64,000 bases of DNA, taken from the NCBI GenBank assembly GCA_022539475.1, contig VCMS01000151.1, forward strand, positions 1 through 64,000, in the 5' to 3' direction. The position numbers and the translations under genes were made by a program. This DNA comes from Gracilaria domingensis. Lineage: Eukaryota; Rhodophyta; Florideophyceae; Gracilariales; Gracilariaceae. Below the pieces are notes generated by a model, which was not told where the DNA came from, did no database searches, and saw nothing but the letters and a program-made list of their open reading frames with translations. Shown here piece after piece: positions 23,019 through 33,703 of the stretch. Every line of letters begins with the position of its first letter. The stretch's first letter is position 1.

Positions 23019-24733
23019 CACACTTTCCTTCTGATCAGTACAAAAGTGACGCGACTGATGATGACCCTACAAATGAAATTGCTGCAGAGAATCCGGCATC
23101 TGAAGTTCCCACGTCCAAATATCCTTCAAGACAGCGTCGAGAACCTGAAAGATTTGATCCTGGGAATGCCATGACTGCTGTCGCGGTACCTCACAAGACT
23201 CCCAAAACGGTCGCCGAAGCATTAGAGATGCCTGACGCGGAGTCTTGGCGTACTGCAATTGATGATGAACTTGCTTCACTAAATGCACACAATACATGGG
23301 ACATTGTGAAGCGCTCTGCAGATATGAATCCGATTGGTACTAGGATGGTGTTTCCACGAAAGACTAATTCTGTTGGGGACACTGTGAGACACAAAGCGAG
23401 ACTGGTAGTTCGCGGATTCATGCAAAGTCTGGTAGAACGTACATATGCGCTAGTTGTAGACTTCAACACTGTACCACTTATATTGGCTTTGCCTGTGCAG
23501 AGGGGGCACCATATTCATCAGATGGACATCAAAACTGCCTCTCTGCACGGCGAGATTGATGAAACCATTCATGTTCTACCCCCCGTGTCCTAACGCTTTG
23601 TAAGGCAAATGAAGTTTTGAAGCTGCGTAAGAGTCATTATGGTTTGAAGCAAGCTCCACGTCAATGGTACAGGAAGTAGAAAGAAGTGATGATGAACATG
23701 GGATTTCTCAACTTGGCATCAGACGAGTGTGTCTACATTCAAGGTAATGTCTGGCTCATGATTTATGTAGACGACATCATCATTGTATCACCCGACTTTA
23801 AGTCAAATTGAAATCGTGAAGAGAGAAATATCAGAGTCACTCGATGCAAAAGATATGGGATCTTTGTCCAAGTTTCTAGGCGTAACCTTTGAGAAAACTG
23901 ATGATGGATTCGTTCTCCACCAAGAGGACTATGTTGCGGATATACTCAGTCGTTCCGAAACGAAGAACTCTAGGCCAGTGTCTACTCCTATAACTGAATT
24001 GTGCGTCCGAAGTCAATGCTCTCACGCCTCTTTTAACCAGAAACGTTATCAAGAGATGGTTGGATGCCTCTTGTTCCTTTCGACGAGGACTCGACCGGAC
24101 ATCAACATTGCAGTCACAATTCTGGCGCGTAGAAGCCAAGATCCTCGGCAATGTGATGTAACAGCGGCGAAGCGCATTTTGCGTTATCTTCGAGGAACAC
24201 ATAGTTACGGAATTAAGCTCTCCACAGTCCCTGGAGACTTGAAGGCCTATGCCGATGCGGACTGGGGAGGTGATACTGAGAGCCGCAGATCGACGAGTGG
24301 ATTTGTTGTAATGCTCGGCTGCAGCACAGTAGCATGGAGGTCACTGAAGCAATCCATAGTGGCACTCTCTACATCCGAAGCAGAGTTTGTGGCCGCGAGT
24401 GAGGCTTGTAAGTACGTTGTATGGATGCGTGATGTACTACAAGATCTTGGAAATGGATTACGTGGACCTACTGTTCTGTACCAGGATAATCAAACCGCTG
24501 CCATTTGGGAGACATCCGGTATGCGAAGTGCGAAGCACGTGGCGATACGCGGCAACTACGTTCTTAGTCTTCTGGAATCAGGTACAGCTAGTGTGAAAAC
24601 TGTTCCAACCGATCAAATGCCGGCCGACCTTATGAAGAAGTCTTTGCGAGCTACGTTATTCGCCTCAAATGTTCGCAGTCTTGGTGTTTGTCTCATTAGG
24701 AAGTTGAACAAACAAGAGGGGGAGTTGAATTAG
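23015..24733 (+). pseudogene. Copia D reverse transcriptase and RNase H, broken
   Basis: The RT half begins with SRQRREPERFD and AEALEMPDAESWRTAIDDEL and includes HQMDIKTASLHGEID; the usual residue before LHG is F, here S. It stops at 23593. Short shifted frames hold KSHYGLKQAPRQWYR and the catalytic YVDDIIIV near 23766. From 23783 a clean frame carries STRTRPDINIAV, the RNase H segments YADADWGGD and STSEAEFVAASEA, QDNQTAAIW and TDQMPADLMKK, ending at TAG 24731-24733 just upstream of the polypurine tract. At least three breaks make the RT non-functional. Confidence 0.9.
24711..24722 (+). promoter_or_regulatory. Polypurine tract of D
   Basis: AACAAGAGGGGG directly precedes the 3' LTR start AGTTGAAT, the expected position for plus-strand priming. 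Confidence 0.8.
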
Positions 24734-25052
24734 TCGAATGCAATATATTGTTGTCAGAATGCAGGGATGATAAGCGATGAAGTACAGCACAATGAAAATG
24801 CGGCATATGTGACAATGATGCAAAAAAAGTGTGTGTACGTGCACATGCGTCGCTCCGTTATATATTTATAGAATTGATCTGTTGCATATGCGATAGTGTA
24901 GGGACAAGTCAGTAATCTATCGTGATCTACAAAAGAAGATAAGTGCCTCCTTGTTGAGTTCTGTGAGTACAAAAGTAAAAACTCTAGAGGGGCGCGGATG
25001 CCACATGAAGGTAGCGCCAAGCCCTCAAGTCTGAATTGCCACATCTTGAAGT
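24723..25052 (+). repeat. 3' LTR of D
   Basis: 330 bp, matching both halves of the 5' LTR, with about 24 differences counted by eye. It contains the uninterrupted target of element E. Confidence 0.95.
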
Positions 25053-25095
25053 AACATTTGCGTGGCATAGTAAGGAGCAGGCAGATTTTATGTAA
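25053..25095. repeat. Dispersed repeat R, copy 1, right part
   Basis: After the AACAT duplication the sequence GTGGCATAGTAAGGAGCAG resumes the repeat and matches 61664-61690. Similarity is lost after GATTTTAT. 25096-25380 has no supported feature. Confidence 0.8.
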
Positions 25096-25389
25096 GAAGA
25101 AAGCGCACCATGGAAAGATGGTTCGGTTTCTTTTCTAGCACAGAAATGCAATTCTAATGGCGGTGCTGCAGTCTGCTGTCTTTCCTACGGCCATTTTATG
25201 GCAACATGGCAGAGAAGGAAGCTTTCCTCCATACCGAAACACATGCTACAAAGCACAGAAAGCGCTCTTTTGACCATGGCGCGGTCGCGAAGTTGAGGTT
25301 TTCTTCCTTGCTCCCTCAGAAAAAGCCATTTTCGGGCAAAAGAGGTAAAAACTATGAGAACCAAATTAGGGCACACTATCCACATTTGG

Positions 25390-26123
25390 GCACAGTGCGC
25401 TACCGCGGGTTACTTCAAAAAATTATTTCACAACTATGTTCTGTGAGAACTTAAATTACGAAGAGGTAATATAAGCCTTATATAACCTCTTCAAAATATA
25501 GGAGAAAGTATGCATTTTCGCAAAGTTTGAAATATACTGAGTACAGTAAGCAAACTCATTGAAGTCGCTCTCGCCAGCACCGCCGTCCCCACCAACCCCG
25601 TTAAGCCTCCCGCCTACGTCCCCGGCGCTGCCGTGATCCCCATCACCAGCTTCTCCGATATCGCTGTCACCTTCATACCCACCATCCAAACCATCCCCCT
25701 CAACCCTGCTAGTCCCTACACTACCTCTATCTCCGCCATCCCCCTTCCCCTTCTGCTTCGCGCCCCCGTCTCCTCCAACACCCCGCTCTTCTTCTCAATA
25801 GACCCAACGACGACAGATTCTCACATGACATCCTTTCCGTTTACGCCACCCGTGCCACGCCGTCCGCCGCCGCCCACGGAGAGAACATTTGCCCCCATCC
25901 GCGCCATCTCCCCCTTACATCATTGCGAAGCCATCGCCATCGCTCTCACCTGACCCGCACAATGATGTGGGGTTTGCATACAGTACCCCGGGTTACTTTA
26001 AAAAATTATTTTACAGCTATGTTCTGTAAGAACTTGCGTTACGAAGAGGTAATATAAGCCTTATATTACCTCTTCAAAATATAGGAGAAAGTACGCATTT
26101 TCGCAAAATTAGAAATACATGAG
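25390..26123. repeat. Two direct copies of a hairpin-bearing repeat end
   Basis: About 140 bp at 25393-25530 and 25983-26123 are near identical. Each contains a GGGTTACTT start, a TTCTGT(G/A)AGAACTT hairpin and a palindrome GAGGTAATATAAGCC..ACCTC. The reverse complement of the same end occurs near 27985-28095 and 29000-29110. Confidence 0.75.
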
Positions 26124-26365
26124 CACAGGAGCTTGCGGGAAACACCGGAAGTTGATATTGAAAGAGCAAAATCTTGCAGTTGTTTCAAAAAGTACAACAA
26201 TGTTCGTCCAAAGGATTGGTCTTAATTTTTATTAAAAATGTGAACTTTTGTAAGTTGACAGGTTGTTCCTGTCACACTCTGGTATTCACCCAAACTTTTT
26301 GCTAAAGAAGCCTGGAACTTGACCGTATGTTCAAATTACTGTTTTCTTTCAACGAACATTTTTTT

Positions 26366-26777
26366 GTTCGCGAACATTTTGAGATAGAACAAGCCTTATT
26401 AGACAAAGTAATTTGTCTTCATAGACATAAAGCATATAGTTTGAAAGCATGACGAGCACTGTCCATGCCTAGAACTCAAATACGGTTTTTGACTTCTACG
26501 AAAGAAGTATTCGCCGCTTCAAATTCTTAAAAAACGCTCATGTTCGCGAATATACGCCATGTTCGGTACGCGAACATTACGTTTCTTGTAAACTACTTTC
26601 TTACTCTTTACTACATCTCAATAGATCTATAGCTGGGCCTTACATAGAACAAAAATTGTAGGTTATACTGCACGGTTTCTAGTAAAATTTGGGAGCTCTA
26701 TTTTGTTCGTTCTTAAACTTCTGCATTTTTGAACATTTGTGAATATTTGCATTGTTCGCGAATATTCGCGAACATTT
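26366..26777. repeat. Cluster of TTCGCGAA palindromes
   Basis: GTTCGCGAACATTTT near 26369, TGTTCGCGAATATACGC and GTACGCGAACATTACG near 26541-26581, and TTCGCGAATATTCGCGAA near 26756 recur within AT-rich DNA. They may be the ends of a small palindromic element. Confidence 0.5.
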
Positions 26778-27990
26778 TCAAGATCTTCTTGCCGAATAAA
26801 AATCATTTTTGGAAACCTACAATATCTAATGTGACACCTATCACGTGATTGTAACTTTATGTGACATTCGTCCAAATAAATCTACAATGTCTTACATGCT
26901 GACGTCTGTAATTACTTGTTAGTTTATGTCAAGAAACGGCGATTCCCGCAAGCTCCAGTAAGCAAACTCATTGAAGCTCTCGTCATCACCGCCGTCCCAC
27001 CAACGCCATTTAGCAGCACGCCCACGCCCGCGGCGCCTCCGTCACCCCCATCACCAGCTTCTCCGATATCACTGTTACCTCTATCCTCACCATCCGCCCT
27101 ATCCCCTTCAACCACGCTAGACCCTGCACAACCGCAATCTCCGCCATCTTCCAATTTTACGTTCGCGCCCCTTTCTCTTCCATTCCTCTTCTTCCTCCTT
27201 TAATAAACCTAAAGCCACCGGATGTTCCCATGCCTTCCTTTCCGTCCACGCCGCTCATTCTACGCGGTCTGCTGCCGCGACCGAGAAAAGTGTAGATCCA
27301 GTCACAGCCATCCCTTTTGTCCATTATTGCGTAGCCGTCGTCGCGAAATTCTCTGATCACAGGAAACTACATTAAAACAGCTAGATATAAATGTCCGAGC
27401 GATATCCCTGCTATAGTCGGTAGACTAGTCAGTTTTTTCAACAGTGTATTATGCCAGAAAGCTGGTCTGCCTCATGTCTAAAAGCACAGTGACAATGGCT
27501 TGTCAATAAAGAACGTACTTACGCTGTCTGCTAGACGCTGGGCTGGTGCGGTCCGTTCGTTTAAGGAACGCATTGGCGGAGTGATATTACTGAGAGCAAG
27601 CGAGGCAAGTTGCCGCGGTCACCATATGTACCGAAACATGCGGCGCATAATAGCAATAAATGCATGGCAATACATATTGATAAAATGGATAGGTTCAACT
27701 CACTCTGATGCAGGGGAAATGTTAAGCTTCAGGAGGCCGTTTTGGCCATGAATGTAGCATTGGAGATACGTTGGTACTCGAAAAAAGCTTATGCAGACAG
27801 CACTGCGCTTCGACCGTTATCGTATCTTTGGTGTTGAAACGGTCAGAACCAAACGTTGAAGGCCTTAGAGCACAATCTGCGCGCGCCGTTGATTGTAACA
27901 GCTCTTTCTTCAGTGGATTAACAGCGATACACTTTGGCAACTTGATGCACACAATGTTCTCTAAAATATCTCTAAATTTAGTTTTCGGAG

Positions 27991-28095
27991 AGGTAATATA
28001 AGGCTTAAAGTGCAGCGCTGCACTTTAGGCGTCATATTACTTGTCTGTAAACTACCGCTTACTGTAACACGGGCAACTGTATGCGTACCCCAATC
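27991..28095. repeat. Inverted copy of the hairpin-bearing end, loop variant 1
   Basis: The outer stem GAGGTAATATAAG pairs with CATATTACTTG-type sequence. The inner loop is replaced by a separate palindrome TAAAGTGCAGC/GCTGCACTTTA. It ends near GGGCAACTGTATGCGTACCC. Confidence 0.6.
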
Positions 28096-28999
28096 ATTTG
28101 AACCTGCTGCCCCCGTCGATACCATCGCCGTTAGTTCCTCCATCGCCGCCATCACCGGTGCTCCCATTCAACCTGTCGAATGCTGCGAACCCTCTGCAAC
28201 CGTCACCACAATCGCTCTTACATCATGCATGGCCGATATCAGCTCCGCTCTCACCTTTCGCAATTTCGCCGCGGCCGCGACGTTGCTTCCCGTCACCTCC
28301 GTCGCCATTTATTACACCAATGCCTCCATTACCTTCATCACCGAGAATATTTATTTATTAGTAGTGGTTGCTACGTAAAGAAGTTTTCGACCTCGCAAAA
28401 ATGGTGCTCTTTGTTAGTTCTTTCAGTATGTGGTGTTTCGTTCGCTGCTTCTTGTACAGGGACTTATAGTCTAACTTGTAGTATGATGTACAACAACGTG
28501 CTGAGATGAATTTATTTGTCATCACATGGATGCATCTTTGTCATCATGCATTTAGGTCGTCGTGTTCTCAATACCATCAAATATCCGTAGGTTTTAGCTT
28601 AGTCCAGTGGTTGTTAATCAGTCGTATCAATTTATGTTCTACCCAAAAATTATCCTATCTGTTTATTCACACAGGGCGACGTACGTTTTCGTCGAGGCCG
28701 CAAGTCTGGGGCACTCGCGGATCACACTTGCTTCAAAACCTCTCAGCAGGTCTGAAAATCGGCTGCGCAGTTTGCACCAGCTACAGCACGAAAAGCGCGG
28801 GGGCATCGTGCGGCTCCGCCTCACCGGGCATGGACCGCTGCAAGCGCCGAACGAAATGCCGATCCTAAAGTCCTTTCCATCGTCATCACTCGGGTGCGGC
28901 ACCATCGATGGCACGGGCAGCGAGCCATAGCGAACATCAGCTGTCAACCACGTGGAGAAGAACTGTAATTCTGGCCCTCTAAAAACAACTTAAAAACAT

Positions 29000-29115
29000 A
29001 CTTTTACAGCGGTAAAATAAGGATTATAGTGCCTCTTGGCACTATAAGCCTTCATATCACCAATAGGTACTGTAAGGAATATGTAACCCCGGGCTACTGT
29101 ATGCCTACCCGTTAG
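29000..29115. repeat. Inverted copy of the hairpin-bearing end, loop variant 2
   Basis: The outer stem GGTAAAATAAGG pairs with CCTTCATATCACC, and the inner hairpin is TATAGTGCC/GGCACTATA. It ends CCCGGGCTACTGTATGCC, the reverse complement of the start at 25978. Between the copies, 28371-28999 holds short unrecognised frames only; 29116-29553 has no supported feature beyond the target region of A. Confidence 0.6.
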
Positions 29116-29553
29116 TGTGACTAACCACGATTCACATCCATTTCCAAAGAAGAAGAAGAATGGAGATTGAGAAGGGAGCCGCAGTGCTCTTCGCATGACT
29201 CTTCCTTGCCTGATTCTTTGCTCGTGCCTTGTGAGTGGATCTCTGAACTGCTTCTCGCGCTTGCGGCCGAGTGACCATAAAAGGGATGGGAGGCAGGTGG
29301 GCATTGAGAAAGAGCTTGGTGTTGTAGTGGGAATAGGGCGAGAGAAGTTGAACGTCTGGTTGGAACGTCGCGTTTGCGGCAAAGGGAAGGGCAATCATTG
29401 ATATGACTCGTGAGATTCACGAGCCATAACAATGAATGCTCTTTGTTAACAATTTGCGTTTAGTGGGCGAGTGTGCGGGCGAAGGGTTTTCAGAACGTGA
29501 ACTGAAGCGCAAAACCCTTTTTACAGTATTATGCGTAAATGCGTTTTGGTATT

Positions 29554-29905
29554 TTTCACGCAGAGTGTGAGCGTTGAAGCTGTCAACCAAGTCTTAGACT
29601 GGAGCAGCTTCAAGAGCTTCTTTTATACTCATCAAATTCTTTCTACGCACCGTTCTAGTACGCATTACTAAGGTCCTAATCATAGAAACTGTTCTGAATA
29701 CGCAATCTAAATAGTTTGCGAACGGCATCCAGGACGTCCGACACATCTGTAATGTTGTGCAACGCTCGCACCATTATTATGGAATATCCAACGCATATGC
29801 ATTGCTGTACGTACAGGATTCCAACTCGAGACGCGCAAGTGCACAATAAATGAATTAATTTCATCATTCCACCTTCTCGACTTGTAACTCTTACTTACCC
29901 AAACA
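29554..29905 (-). repeat. 3' LTR of A
   Basis: 352 bp, reading TGTTTGGG..GCGTGAAA on the minus strand, about 15 differences from 48457-48808. Confidence 0.95.
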
Positions 29906-30155
29906 CTCCCCATCGAGAAGAGCAGGGAATGACTCCAAGTTGTTGGCAATGCTTTTCAAAAGCCGGTACTGGCAAGATCTTCGTAAACTCGTTAGCCAAG
30001 TTGGTCTCCGACGGGGTATACTCTACCGTAACCAGTTGATTTTGCACAGTCTCCTTAACATAGCTGTACCGAATTGCAATATGTTTTACATTCCTGATTT
30101 CTTGAACTTCGTTTGTCCAACGGATGCTTCCAAGATTGTCCTGAAGCACTGTAGT

Positions 30156-30344
30156 TGTAAGATAGTGAAGTGCCAGGCTTTTACTGGCTCGGAACATCTT
30201 ACTAAACCAGGACCGACGCACTGTCGATGTCTGGAACAACAAGAGCTTCACGCTGAAGTGAGCCCAGTACTTATACTAACTGTACGGTCGTGATGTACTC
30301 ACAGGTAATGGTCGTAATACCTGAGTGGGTGTCACTATATTACA
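30156..30344. mobile_element. 189-bp insertion in A with TSD GTAGT
   Basis: GTAGT is repeated at 30151-30155 and 30345-30349. The ends TGTAAGATAGTGA and TCACTATATTACA are inverted with one mismatch. It interrupts RNase H between T-T-V and L-Q-D-N. TG..CA ends with a 5-bp TSD suit a solo LTR; a MITE is the alternative. Confidence 0.75.
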
Positions 30345-31183
30345 GTAGTGGGTAGAGCCACAGCTTTTCCAGTATCCCTTAGAAATTGTTGCACCCATAC
30401 AGTGTTCCGAATGCACCCAGAGAGAGCATAAAACTCTGCTTCACATGTGGAAAGAGAAACAGAAGGTTGAATTTTGGATACCCAGAATACAGTTGTCTGA
30501 CCCAGCTTTATCAACAAACCAGTCCGAGATCTTCTGGCGTCTTTGTCCCTACCCCAATCCGCATCAAACCAGGTAAGTATCTCCTTCTTCTGACCTTTCG
30601 GTATAGACAAAACCAAGTCTGGAGTGCCTTTCAAATAGCGCAGCACGTGCTTCATGGCTTTCCATTGACACGCGCGTGGAGCAGAAGAAAACTTACCTAG
30701 CATTGAGACAGCAGTTGCAATGTCCGGACGAGTCCTAGTGGAGAGAAAGAGCGGTTTTCCGACGGTCTCACGATAAGGTACGTTTGCTATTGCCAGATGT
30801 TCCTCATCAGTCGGAATCTGCAAGGGTTCGTACAGTGGATGCGATGTTGGGAGAGGGATACGAGCTGGCTTACAGTTACTCATTCCAGTCTCTTCCAGTA
30901 TTCTCTGAACCAGAGAGCGCTGTCCAAACATAACTTCTTGTTTGGACTCATAGATTTCTACTCCGAGAAACAATCGACTTCGAACAAGGTCCTTAACCTC
31001 GTACTCCTCCTTCAGGTGCGCCTTCACTTTAGAAACTTCTGTAGCGTTCCCCATAATCACGATATCATCAACGTACGCAAGCAGGATTACAATTGAGTTC
31101 TCATTTCTTCGGAAGAAAACGCAGTCACTGCTGGCAATTGGGTCCAAAGCGATGGCTTTGATCTTAGAGAGAAAAGCTTTACT

Positions 31184-31427
31184 TGAGTTGGCTTGTTGGC
31201 CATGCAACCAAGAGCACCCTGGGTCTTACATAGACACAGGGCCAAGCCTACAGACTCTATGTAAACCAAGCGTTGCAACATAATGCAAACTAGAGCGGGC
31301 GCCATGTAAACAAAGATACAAACTTAAATGGGCGCCACGCATACATAAGTACAAACTTTCAAATACAAACCAAGTACAAACATTCAAATACAATTCACGA
31401 CCGCAGCACGTCAGCCGCTCAGTTCAC
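31184..31427. mobile_element. 244-bp insertion in A, candidate TSD TTACT
   Basis: TTACT occurs at 31179-31183 and 31428-31432. The interior has irregular repeats of GTACAAAC(T/A)TTCAAATAC. It separates the two halves of the RT palm and thumb. The type is unknown. Confidence 0.55.
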
Positions 31428-31958
31428 TTACTCAGATTTGAGGAAAGTAGAGAGCGTGTAATACCAAAGGTTGGGAGCCTCACGCAATCCATAGAGTGAC
31501 TTATGCAACTTTGCCACTTTTTCTCCCGCAGTGGATATACCTTCGATATTTGGCAGTAGAATGAGCATTTTAAGGTCAGGCGGCAATTTTGCATTTAGAA
31601 ATGCACCTTTGACATCAATATATTGGCTATATCATCCTTTTGAGGTACAGACTCCCATCAAAATTCGGAATACCTCAAAGCCAGCCACTGGGGCGTAACA
31701 GTTCTTCATCGCGACAGCATCAAGTTTCTCAAAATTTTCACAAGTCACTAGCCGAGCTTTGAATCGCTGAGGAAGTCCATTTTTGTCTCTCTTGAGACGG
31801 AGTATTATTCCTGTTGAAAGCGCAAATTTAGGAGTTTTTGCGGATAGAATACTTTACGTCTCGGCCTTCTCGATGGGGTTAAACTATTCTTCAACCGCTT
31901 CCTTCCAAAATTTCCATTCGGGAGAGGCACTAGCTTCTGCGAGCGTGGGTTCATCTGA

Positions 31959-32475
31959 TGTTAGAATTTCGTTAATTCTGGTCATGTTTTTATTTGAATT
32001 TGTTATATTGCTATGCTTTTAGTTAGTTATTCAATGTTTTGATGCTTTCTTTGAATTTCCCGTGATCTAGCGATCCGATTTGATACCCTAATGATCCTCA
32101 GAGTCTTTGTTTGACATTAGTTGTCATAATGTTAACAAGACATGTCACGTGTGATGTCTGCCTCGTCAGTTGACGTCATGACTGACTTCATAGTTTCGGT
32201 GCCTTGCTGGAACTTCTACAAATGGACAAGTTGCAGGAACGTCTAGAAGCTTCTGGAAGACTCCACTGTCGACTTCTACGCACAGTTTCTACACTAATTC
32301 CAACGCAAGGGCCAGTACTCATAGACACATTAGTTTGAGGGATATCCTAGAAAGCTGCGTTAGCGACCTTATTTTCGAAGGTCCGATTCTCCATATAAAC
32401 CCTGATCGACTGCCCGACCTCTCCTCGGCAGTCACGATCGTTCACGTTCTCAACCTCTGACCCAGTGTTTTAACA
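31959..32475 (+). repeat. 5' LTR of G
   Basis: 517 bp, same length as 39218-39734. It contains TATAAACC near 32394-32401, a plausible promoter TATA region for the element RNA. Confidence 0.95.
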
Positions 32476-32476
32476 T

Positions 32477-32492
32477 TGGTAGCCATCGCAAG
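32477..32492 (+). promoter_or_regulatory. Primer-binding site of G
   Basis: TGGTAGCCATCGCAAG begins one base after the LTR. TGG at the start complements a tRNA CCA end. B has a related site (TGGTAGCATCGCCC), suggesting use of a similar tRNA. Confidence 0.7.
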
Positions 32493-32656
32493 TAAGTATT
32501 GCGCTCATTTGAAACTGAGTGACCATCCAGCCGTAGTGGATTTTGCTATACAAAATTCCCTAGGTTTGGATGAGCCGCAGACCTCCTGCTCTTTACTGAC
32601 TGTTCATTTCTGACCCAATTTGGGTGTTTCCAGTGAGCTCAATACGCCGATCCTAA

Positions 32657-33256
32657 GTATTGCCGTCATCGCCGTCGTTCTATACGAACACGGAAATATC
32701 CACCGAACCGCCGTCATCGCCGCCACCGTCGCCACCCCCTGTCAACACCTCCAAAACCCCTGTTTCCGCTGCCGTGTCCACCTTGGAACCGAGTACACCA
32801 CCTTCATACACACCGTCACCACCGTCGTCACCAGCTCGTCAACAACCCGATCCTGTTGACAATAATCCGATTTCAAGGAACCGATCGGTTACCAAGGCTA
32901 CCGAGGGTACTCCACGTCATCTGCTCCGCATAGACGACGCGGATAATATCCATATCCTTCGCGTGGCCACCGATCGAATCAAGCGACGGCGTGTACGTAA
33001 CCTTCGACGTCGCTTGAAGACCCCCAGGTGTGACGACTGTGAACTCCGCTTCAATTGCCGAATGCAACTTCGCGAACATTTTTCTGGTAGCCGATACCGC
33101 AACAAGCTCCAGAACAAGCGCTCCCCACCGGTCTGTTACGAATGTGGTATACTCTCGTTCAATAATTGGAAGCATTACGAGGATCACCGAGGTGGACGCA
33201 AGCACCAAGCAGCTGTCAACAAGGAAAACCGACGTCAACAGCGTTGTTTCAAGTAA
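32657..33256 (+). CDS. Accessory zinc-finger frame upstream of gag in G
   Basis: About 199 codons without a stop. The first 80 are proline/serine/threonine-rich (PPSSPPPSPPPV). A basic stretch (IKRRRVRNLRRRLK) is followed by two C2H2-like fingers: CDDCELRFNCRMQLREHFSG and CYECGILSFNNWKHYEDHRG, each with a further distal His or Lys-rich end, resembling the U1-type/matrin finger that binds double-stranded RNA or DNA. No ATG precedes the fingers in this frame, so translation would need splicing (a TTTCCAG acceptor lies at about 32626-32632), a non-AUG start, or the 5' part is lost. It is unbroken while gag and pol of the same element are not. The family is unknown to me; Gag-associated or captured host origin is possible. 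Confidence 0.5.
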   Translation, partial: VLPSSPSFYTNTEISTEPPSSPPPSPPPVNTSKTPVSAAVSTLEPSTPPSYTPSPPSSPARQQPDPVDNNPISRNRSVTKATEGTPRHLLRIDDADNIHILRVATDRIKRRRVRNLRRRLKTPRCDDCELRFNCRMQLREHFSGSRYRNKLQNKRSPPVCYECGILSFNNWKHYEDHRGGRKHQAAVNKENRRQQRCFK

Positions 33257-33484
33257 ATTATAACGTGAACACCTTGTGTTGACAAAAGTTTCCAAGAATC
33301 GGTTGTTCTACCCTTTAAGCTACCGTTTGTGGTTGTGTTCCAGTTTCCGCTACGTTTGTATTACTTAGCATTGCCAAGGGAGAAGTCGCCGTACAGGGCT
33401 TACTATCTTCCCAGTCGCTTGACGCTTTGTAATTGAACTGAAGAAACCTTAATTGAACCACTCCGGCTGCAATTGCAACTTACA

Positions 33485-33560
33485 GCGAAGGGAATCGAAC
33501 ATAGAACCTCTGAAATTGCACCGGCGCCGCCTACCCACTAGGCCAGGCGCGCGGCACTGC
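33485..33560 (-). other. tRNA-like sequence (SINE head or tRNA relic)
   Basis: On the minus strand TGGCCTAGTGGGTAGG resembles a polymerase III A box and GTTCGATTCC a B box, spaced as in a tRNA of about 75 nt. The T-arm and acceptor stems do not pair well, so it is not called a tRNA gene. It lies between the zinc-finger frame and gag of element G. Confidence 0.5.
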
Positions 33561-33703
33561 TTGTCTGCAACCTGCAAATTGCAATTTTTTAAAAGTGGCA
33601 GCGCGAGGCTTGATTTGCACTTTTCGAAAAATTAGACAATTTATTTTGGCAACCCCCCGATTTGAGCCAATTTCAAAGGTTCTCCGTTCGCGCAGCTTAT
33701 ACC

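Larger units (their letters stand above)
19329..25052 (+). mobile_element. Ty1/copia retrotransposon D
   Basis: The TSD AACAT is at 19324-19328 and 25053-25057. The 3' LTR is 330 bp; the 5' LTR is 330 bp once the 942-bp element E and its duplicated CAGAA are removed. LTR termini are AGTTGAAT..TTGAAGT, not the usual TG..CA, and both ends are fixed independently by the primer site and the polypurine tract. Uninterrupted copy 2 of repeat R supports the insertion point. Hand-counted LTR divergence is about 7 percent. Confidence 0.95.
25546..28370. repeat. Three proline/serine-codon-rich modules
   Basis: Modules at about 25546-25970 and 26955-27365 are clearly homologous: both start CAGTAAGCAAACTCATTGAAG, share CATCACCAGCTTCTCCGATAT and end with related sequence before a degraded tail. 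A third, weaker module lies at 28085-28370. All are rich in CC-N triplets, giving proline/serine-rich frames on + and glycine/aspartate-rich frames on -. No intact gene was identified; a captured and multiplied coding fragment is possible. 27366-27984 holds nothing recognised. Confidence 0.6.
29906..31953 (-). pseudogene. Copia A reverse transcriptase and RNase H, with two insertions
   Basis: Starting next to element G, the minus strand gives SDEPTLAEASASPEWKFWKE (the RT entry motif, formed across the junction), then broken frames with VKGAFLNAKLP and LHKSLYGLREAPNLWYY. After a 244-bp insertion come LAYVDDIVIMG (catalytic), LGVEIYESKQEV, STRTRPDIATAV and the RNase H parts WFDADWGRD and STCEAEFYALS. 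A 189-bp insertion splits LPTTV from LQDNLGSIRWT; NLANEFTKILP ends the protein just before the LTR. Several stops and two insertions exclude activity. Confidence 0.9.

Noticed and set aside
25556..25970. Collagen-like or glycine-rich gene on the minus strand
   Set aside because: Glycine/aspartate runs come from CC-N repeats read backwards; no start, no end and no conserved frame between modules.
28506..28947. Overlapping 95- to 120-codon frames on both strands
   Set aside because: No domain, no promoter and no repeat of the pattern elsewhere; chance frames in GC-richer DNA.
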